A stretch of DNA of 64,000 nt from Pomphorhynchus laevis (taxonomy: Eukaryota; Acanthocephala; Palaeacanthocephala; Echinorhynchida; Pomphorhynchidae), in the NCBI GenBank assembly GCA_012934845.2, contig WNNJ02002572.1, forward strand, positions 1 through 64,000, written 5' to 3'. The notes under the pieces are model-generated. The model ran no database searches. It was not told the DNA's origin and saw only the letters and a program-made list of their open reading frames with translations. The translations under genes were made by a program, and so were the position numbers. Shown here one piece after another: positions 58,144 through 64,000 of this stretch. Positions within the stretch are counted from its first letter, which is position 1. Each line of letters opens with the position of its first letter.

Positions 58144-58779
58144 ATATAAATATTAATAATATACAATAATATAATAATATAATAATCATAATAAGAATCC
58201 GTTGTTTCGATATATACTCAACCCTATGTAGATAAGGTATACATAATTTATTAAGTTTATTAATAGAAAAATTTAACAAACTCCCGCTGCTTTGGTAAAC
58301 AGAAATCAGCATCTCCAGGTTAATGTTGAAGTGGTCAGCAGAGTCGATATAGCTTTTTTTTCTCATTTTCTTTGAACTTATTCTTTAAGATTAAGTTAAA
58401 AAGATAAAATAAAAGGTTAATAAGATCACGATTCTTATTTAACATAATCGTGATTAATGTGTTTGTTCAAGGAGTAATTTCTAATTAGGCCTCACTTCTG
58501 AATGAATTAAAGTCGTAAACTTCGAATAAAGTTTAAAAATAGGCTTGTTGGGTGAATTGCTTATTATTTTCGTAAAGCAATGTGTTCAGTTGGCAGTTGC
58601 CAGTTTAAAGTGTTGTGGACGACAGCATTTTCATCAATACTCGATTTTTATACAAAGTGTTTTACAGAAACGATGCTAATTTTCTAGTCAGAATAATCTA
58701 ATTCTGTTATTATGCTATAAACTTAAAGAAGTAGCAAATTTCCGCTTCCTAATTAAGGTTTCTAGTCAACTCATGTTTT
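58144..58779. other. AT-rich non-coding spacer
   Basis: No gene seen. About 58262-58290 (AGAAAAATTTAACAAACTCC, then CGCTGC) resembles 51600-51628, the entry into the PLE-like 3' domain there, but the conserved boxes do not follow. Confidence 0.4.
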
Positions 58780-59353
58780 ATTAATACAACATAATTTTAG
58801 AAACATTATTGAACAGAAAAAAAAGAGAAATCAAGAAAAATGATTGGTCAATTATGTATATTTGATGATAGCATTAAATTCCTTGTTTAAACTAAGTTTC
58901 TTATTGGTCAGAACCTGCAAGAATATTTTCTAGTATTTCGAATTTTTAAGTATACGACATGCTGTTGATGGATAAGTTAATAAAACATCATGTATACTGT
59001 GAAAACATAATATTTTATATGATAATATAATGTTTTATAAATAAAAACTTTATATTTTCAAATATCCAGGAATTATCAGTCATGGTTGAACGACATGAAA
59101 AATCATTTTGATATTTCGCTAGTTTCTACAATCATCTTAACAAAATTAACATAAAAATAAAAAATTACATAAATAAAGTTTCTTGTCGGCTTGCAAATTG
59201 ATGCTGAAATCAAAATCCTTGCTAACCCTTGTTCATGTAACATTTTCGTTTGTAGGGTCCACAGCAAACAAAACAAAACAACGAAACAAAAACACACAAA
59301 ATTTACAACAAAAGTACAACACATATGTATTCACAACAAAACAATAAAAATAA
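58780..59353. repeat. Foldback-family repeat, left part of the interrupted copy
   Basis: 58780-58870 matches 19005-19110, and 59094-59345 is the reverse complement of 5100-5340. It ends at CAATAAAAATAA, exactly where the related sequence at 17700-17735 continues into AAGAAATTAAATAAC, which here resumes at 62218. Confidence 0.7.
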
Positions 59354-62217
59354 CTTTGTTAAGAAAATCATTATTATTAAGGGGCCATAAAATGCTCTAA
59401 CAGACGATCGCCTAACAAAATTCCTCAGAATGGTCTCGAAGACAATCAAACAATCAAATCGCAATTATCAATACCATCGTTGATATTTACAATGAAGTTA
59501 TCCAATGGAGGCCAAACCTACTCAGACTGCCCGCCTGCAACATTAGCAATATGATCATAGAAACCCTATCTAAATTTTACTTAAAAGTTGGATCAAACAA
59601 GGCTGGCGAACCTTCAGCACTCAAATCAGCCAGGTGTCGCTAGTTCGCAAAACCCTCAAACGGAGGTTTACTCATTGGCAACAAAAGAATTTTAGTGAAC
59701 TCTTCATCAAAGCAAAATACCACCAACGCAACTTGCAGCTGCAAACTAAATCAATCACCCATGATTGGAACAAGCGTTATAGAAAAATGATGGTACAAGG
59801 AAAGATAACCGCCGGAACGCACGTACTCGAAGACAAAACAAAGTTTACGGTCCTGTCACCAGACTGTCAAATGAACGCAAAATCCGTCAAAACCATGCTT
59901 CAGGATTTGCATCCGCCCGCTGTCGAACCTTCCTCCGATATTTTACTATCCGCCAGACATAGAAAGTCGAAAGATCATCATGTCTGCCGATTTTATACAC
60001 TTGACGAAAATACCATCATCAGAGCATGCAAACAGACACATGGAGGTGCTGGGCCATCCGGTCTTGATGCATTTGCTTGGCGACACATGCTTACCGATTT
60101 GGTACTCAATCTAAAAACCTGGCCAGGTCCCTTGCCGGTTTGGCGATACGCATCGCGACTGAGTCGTTCGGTACAGGGTCTCTCGAAGCTTTACCGCATG
60201 CAGACTAATCGCACTAGCAAAGAAAACAGGCGGAATTAGACCAATAGGTATATGTGACACATTCCGACGCATTATAAGCAAGACAATCCTGCATATTATT
60301 TTCACAGACATAGAAGACGTTTGTGATAAAGTGCAACTTGCCGCAGGTTACAAAAGTGGCATCGACTACGCCGTAGACTCGCTCCGTAGCGCATAACGTG
60401 AACATCCTGACATCTGCTTGATGGCAATCGACGCCTCCAACGCTTTTAACTCAATGAATCGAGCTGCATCTATTCACAATATAGAACACGTTTGTCCATC
60501 CCTCCATTGCGCTTTGCTCAATTTATACCAAAACCCAGCACAGCTCACCCTAGGTGGTAGCAGTATATACTCGTTGGAAGGCTTCACTCAAGGTGACCCC
60601 TTCGCAATAACTGGTTTCTCAATAGTATCCCTTCCGCTAATCGACACAATACAACAGTCCCTTCCAAACATAAATCAGAAATGGTATGCCAATGATGCCA
60701 ACTTTGTCGGTTACCCAGATCAATTAAAAAGTTTGGGAAATTCTAGTCAAGGAAGACCGAAATACTGATACCACGTAAACGCGTTAAAATCTCAGATACT
60801 CTCACACAGTCCACTATGTCAAAATAATCTGCCATCTCCACAAATTCGTCAAAGATCGGCCGGCTTGTCAATTCTTGGTTCACCTGTAGGTTCACTTGAG
60901 TATGAACAAGAAGCGATCACCCAACATCTAAAAAATTAGAACCTCCTCGCCACTCGCCTGACATCAGTCGCCAAGATAGATCCGCAAGTCGCTTTTACAG
61001 GACTTACCCGGGCTATTCAAGCAAAGTGGACCCGCGTACTACGAACTTGTCAATGCCAACCCGTATGGCTAGCAGAATTGTCGGAAGCATTAAAATTAAG
61101 CCTTCTACCAGAGATATCGAGAAACTCGTGCGTTGATGAATGATATACAATTCTAAACTCTTCGCTTAAGCTAGGTGGCATTGAAGTATTTGACCCGTCT
61201 TTCATGGTACACATAGACTACGAAGCGTCTATACAAATTTGTTCTACGTATGACAGCAATCCAGGCGGAAACGCCCTACGTGATAGACAGAGAATCATGT
61301 CCAAGCGGATCTCAACCCACCGGGTCATGGCTTTCCAAGAGCGCATCACTCAATCACTCATTTATCATAACCCGGCACTTTAAAACATTCTAGCACACGC
61401 ATCAAGAGACGGTGTGTCTGCCTGGTTAAGCGCCCTGCCTCTAAAAAACAAAAACTTCCACTTAAACTCTAACGAATTCACCGATGCCATTTCAACGCGA
61501 TATGGTTTAATGCCAACCAACCTGGTCGGTAAACACTGCCCATGTGGAGCTAAATTAGAGGTCGGACATGCCCTCTCATGCAGAAAAGGTTGCCTCCAAA
61601 CCATCAAGCACAAGCGTTACGTGACATAATTGCTCATGAACTAACCAGTGTGTGTCACAGCGTGGAAATCGTACCACAATTATCCCCAGTTCCTGACAAC
61701 CTTACATTTAACGCGTCAAACACTTCAAGAGAATATGGAGTAAGGCTAGACGTGGTAGGAACATGACTCAACGACACACGGGATGAACGGACATTCTTGG
61801 ATGTCAGTGTCTTTTCCATTTTTGCTCAATCGTTTTCTAACCGAGCCCTCTCGTCCTCGTTCGAGTACAACGAGAACAGGAAAATTTCTAAATACGAAGA
61901 AAGAGTGATAACAGTCGAGAAAGGTTCGTTTATACCATTTATCCTATCATCGTCAGGTGGACTAGGAGATGGCACTCGATCTTTAATAAAACAATCGCTA
62001 CTGCAAAATCAAGACTGACCCTCACTAGCTACGCCGACATAATATCAAACCTTGAAAGCAGGTTGTCGTTTGAAGTGGCCCGTGCTTAATCCGCGTGCCT
62101 CCGAGCCCCGAAAAGTTCGAGAGGGAACGCGCAAACTAATATTCAATAAATTTAAATTTTATTTAACATTCAAAGATTTTCAAAATTGATTGGTTTTCGA
62201 AAAAAAAGATTATCTTA
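59354..62217 (+). mobile_element. RLE-type LINE inserted into a foldback repeat
   Basis: The uninterrupted repeat at about 17705-17735 gives the empty site. Comparison shows a 2.86-kb insertion with AAAAATAA at both ends (59346-59353 and 62218-62225) as an 8-bp duplication. The content is a single degenerate RT protein with a C-terminal restriction-like endonuclease and a short A-rich end. It is GC-richer than its flanks. Confidence 0.78.
59460..62018 (+). pseudogene. RLE LINE reverse transcriptase with C-terminal nuclease, broken
   Basis: N-terminal blocks (VIQWRPNLLRLPACN near 59500, RKTLKRRFTHWQ near 59640, GAGPSGLDAFAWRHML near 60040) match a family of animal RTs. From 60199 to 61629 one frame persists, broken only by stops (near 60394 and 60766, and a few later). 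It contains GGIRPIGICDTFRR, motif A IDASNAFNSMNR, motif B TQGDPFAITG and WYANDANFVG, where the first Asp of YADD is Asn. After a frameshift come CPCGAKLEVGHALSC (zinc-like) and RLDVVGT...TFLDVSVF, the expected position of the PD-(D/E)xK nuclease. An R2/NeSL-like group is probable but not certain. Confidence 0.72.
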
Positions 62218-62960
62218 AAAAATAAAGAAATTAAATAACAAAATAGAGAAAACCAAAGCATTTTAAACAAAAGATTGCAAACATAATTTATGTTATATAA
62301 ATATAAAATTAAAAAATAAAAAACATTTTCGTTTATCATCAAAGGCTTTCGTTTATATTAATTTTAAAGTTAAGTCAGCTTTATTACACACCATTAAGTT
62401 ATCTTTTAGTTTGTTAAAATTAAACGCTGCTAATATCTAACGTTTAAACATGCTGGATTCTTTTGATAATATAGTAGGTAGTTCCATCGAAATCAATTTT
62501 GTGATCATTAAAAATGCTATGTTCAACTGAACGCTTTGAACGCCGTCTTAAACATTCCTTGTTTAATGTTTTCAATGCGATGGGTGTTTTGCGTTTTTAC
62601 ACTGACCATATTAAAGTCAACCCCATAACTATAAGCCCAGGTGTCCTCACAATCCTCATCACTGTCATTTCCAGTTCTGCTATCTGTAAGAGCATAATCA
62701 CAATCGCTTTCGATTTCAGTTCTGTAATCAGAAAAGTCTCCAGATCGTTCATCATCATCGTTAATAGATCCCACGTTTATTCATCCATGAACTTACACAG
62801 TGCCTATGCTTATATAGTTCATAATTTACGGTTGTGATGAACTATCTGTCGATAGTTGCAAACATAATTTATGTTATATAAATATAAAATTAAAAAAATA
62901 TAAAAATAATTTTTTCTGTTACAATCAAAGGCTTTCGTTTATGTTAATTTTAAAGTAGAG
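62218..62960. repeat. Foldback-family repeat, right part of the interrupted copy
   Basis: 62218-62850 follows 17715-18340 closely, including the minus-strand acidic segment (62774-62523, SRTGNDSDEDCEDTWAYS). At about 62860 it switches back to the left part of the same repeat (62863-62955 resembles 62275-62370), a partial tandem duplication. The plus-strand acidic half of the 18-kb copy is missing. Confidence 0.7.
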
Positions 62961-63397
62961 TCATTAACCTTAATGATAAAAATAATTACGAAAAAACACA
63001 AAATATTAATGAGAAAAAAATTATTATACTCTTGTTCGACAGAATTGTAGTCGTTTCACAGCAGTATTTGGTGGTTACTTTCCTTCTTTTTCTGTCGGTT
63101 TACGAAATTTTGTAGTTTAATACTGACTCAGTTATGCTTATTTTCTTAAAAATAAATATTCTTTTCTTTTAAATTATACTCCTGTTCTGTTGAAGGACCA
63201 AAAATATGAATTTTATTAGTTCTGATTTTATATAAAGCCTTTTAACCGCCAACTCTGGAAATAGGTTTTCTCTTGATGTGTCAATTATAAAGCCATCACG
63301 TTCTTTCATCTCGACAAAATCGAAGCAGATCAAATTGTTTTGTAAAAACAATGAGCTAGCAGCATCTACTTTTTAAGTATTTGGGGGTATTTGAATA
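62961..63397. other. Non-coding spacer
   Basis: AT-rich. A 60-codon minus-strand frame (63351-63169) shows no motif. It could include decayed sequence downstream of the minus-strand PLE-like fragment. Confidence 0.4.
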
Positions 63398-63631
63398 TTA
63401 CGAAACAACATTAGGTTTTAATCCAACTTTTATAAAAGCTGATATTTTCAAAGTATTGTTCTGAAGAATGCTAACGAGTACATCTAAAAAAGTTAAAGAA
63501 TCATTTTGCTTCTCTGGCATTTTCCATTGTATGTTTCCATCAAAACTATTTAAATTAGATAACAACAGGTTTGTGTCATCGTTAGGATTTCCTTCAAGTA
63601 GTAAATTACACACTATCCTTATGCCTTTCAA
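63398..63631 (-). pseudogene. Possible PLE reverse transcriptase fragment
   Basis: The minus frame reads GNIQWKMPEKQNDSLTFLDV, then LVSILQNN and LKISAFIK. A phrase of the form I-F-E-N-LxFLDxxV followed by a basic strand is what follows the YxDD box in many Penelope-like RTs. It is not closely similar to the PLE at 1736-4450, so it would be another lineage. The upstream part (63640-63720, minus) has EEFHLTDAFKL in another frame, with no assignment. Confidence 0.4.
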
Positions 63632-64000
63632 TGTAGGTAAATAAAATTTAACTTGAATGCATCTGTTAGGTGAAATTCTTCTGGTTGTGGCACAGTAATT
63701 GTTAAATTTAGTTTGACTTCTTAAGGTATTATCACATGATATTTTTTAATTATTTGTTATTTATAAGTTCATTCAAGTTTATCCGTAGCTACAAAACAAT
63801 TTCCTTTGTTAGCCTAATATGCTACTAGGTCATTATCTTTTAATTATTTTTTTACAATGGTTTAAGTCTTTTCCAGTCTTTTATGATTATCCGAAGCACA
63901 TTTTCTAATTTCAATTTAATGCATGATGGTAAATAATGTATTAAAGGAGAGGAATAACAAGTTTCTTATAAAGAACAATTGTAGAATTGTTCTTTCTTAA
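63632..64000. other. AT-rich non-coding end of the window
   Basis: No gene seen. The last 40 bases contain GAACAATTGTAGAATTGTTC, an 8-bp-stem hairpin (arms GAACAATT and AATTGTTC). Confidence 0.4.

Overview
The window is an AT-rich stretch of an animal genome made almost entirely of transposable elements; I see no host gene, rRNA or tRNA. Unspliced retroelement ORFs with eukaryotic domains (APE- and RLE-type LINE reverse transcriptases, a GIY-YIG Penelope-like element, a decayed gypsy-type pol) and simple-repeat LINE tails rule out a bacterium. An invertebrate, probably an arthropod, fits best, but this rests on element types only and the species cannot be named.

Layout. 1-4825: a tandem pair of a young Penelope-like element (PLE) whose 904-aa protein carries its GIY-YIG nuclease at the N terminus. 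4826-7962: a foldback-type repeat, decayed spacer and a gypsy-like relic. 7963-11810: LINE-A (gag-like ORF1 plus APE-RT ORF2), full length between 9-bp target duplications and broken by a single stop. 11811-17590: decayed AT-rich repeats with several hairpins. 17593-21091: a foldback composite repeat, a relic of an RLE-type LINE, a small element that joins a hammerhead-like motif to a PLE 3' domain, and a MITE. 21404-25656: a 5'-truncated LINE-A and then LINE-B, whose 5' half is packed with strong hairpins. 26977-48564: a 10.8-kb tandem duplication holding LINE-A fragments, a MITE, and L2/CR1-like LINE fragments. The L2/CR1-like LINE runs on to 50020 in the second unit. 52205-58143: MITEs and a minus-strand LINE-A with an internal 0.9-kb duplication. 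58780-62960: an RLE-type LINE inserted cleanly into a foldback repeat. 63398-63631: a possible PLE relic.

Activity. Only the PLE ORF at 1736-4450 is fully open, so it is the one candidate autonomous element. LINE-A could have supplied proteins for its copies before the stop arose. LINE-B, the L2-like LINE and the RLE LINE each carry a mutated YxDD catalytic box. The nesting gives a relative order: foldback repeat before RLE LINE, LINE-A fragment before L2-like LINE, both before the 10.8-kb duplication.

Limits. Homology calls come from reading translated motifs, not from searches. Boundaries without target duplications are approximate.
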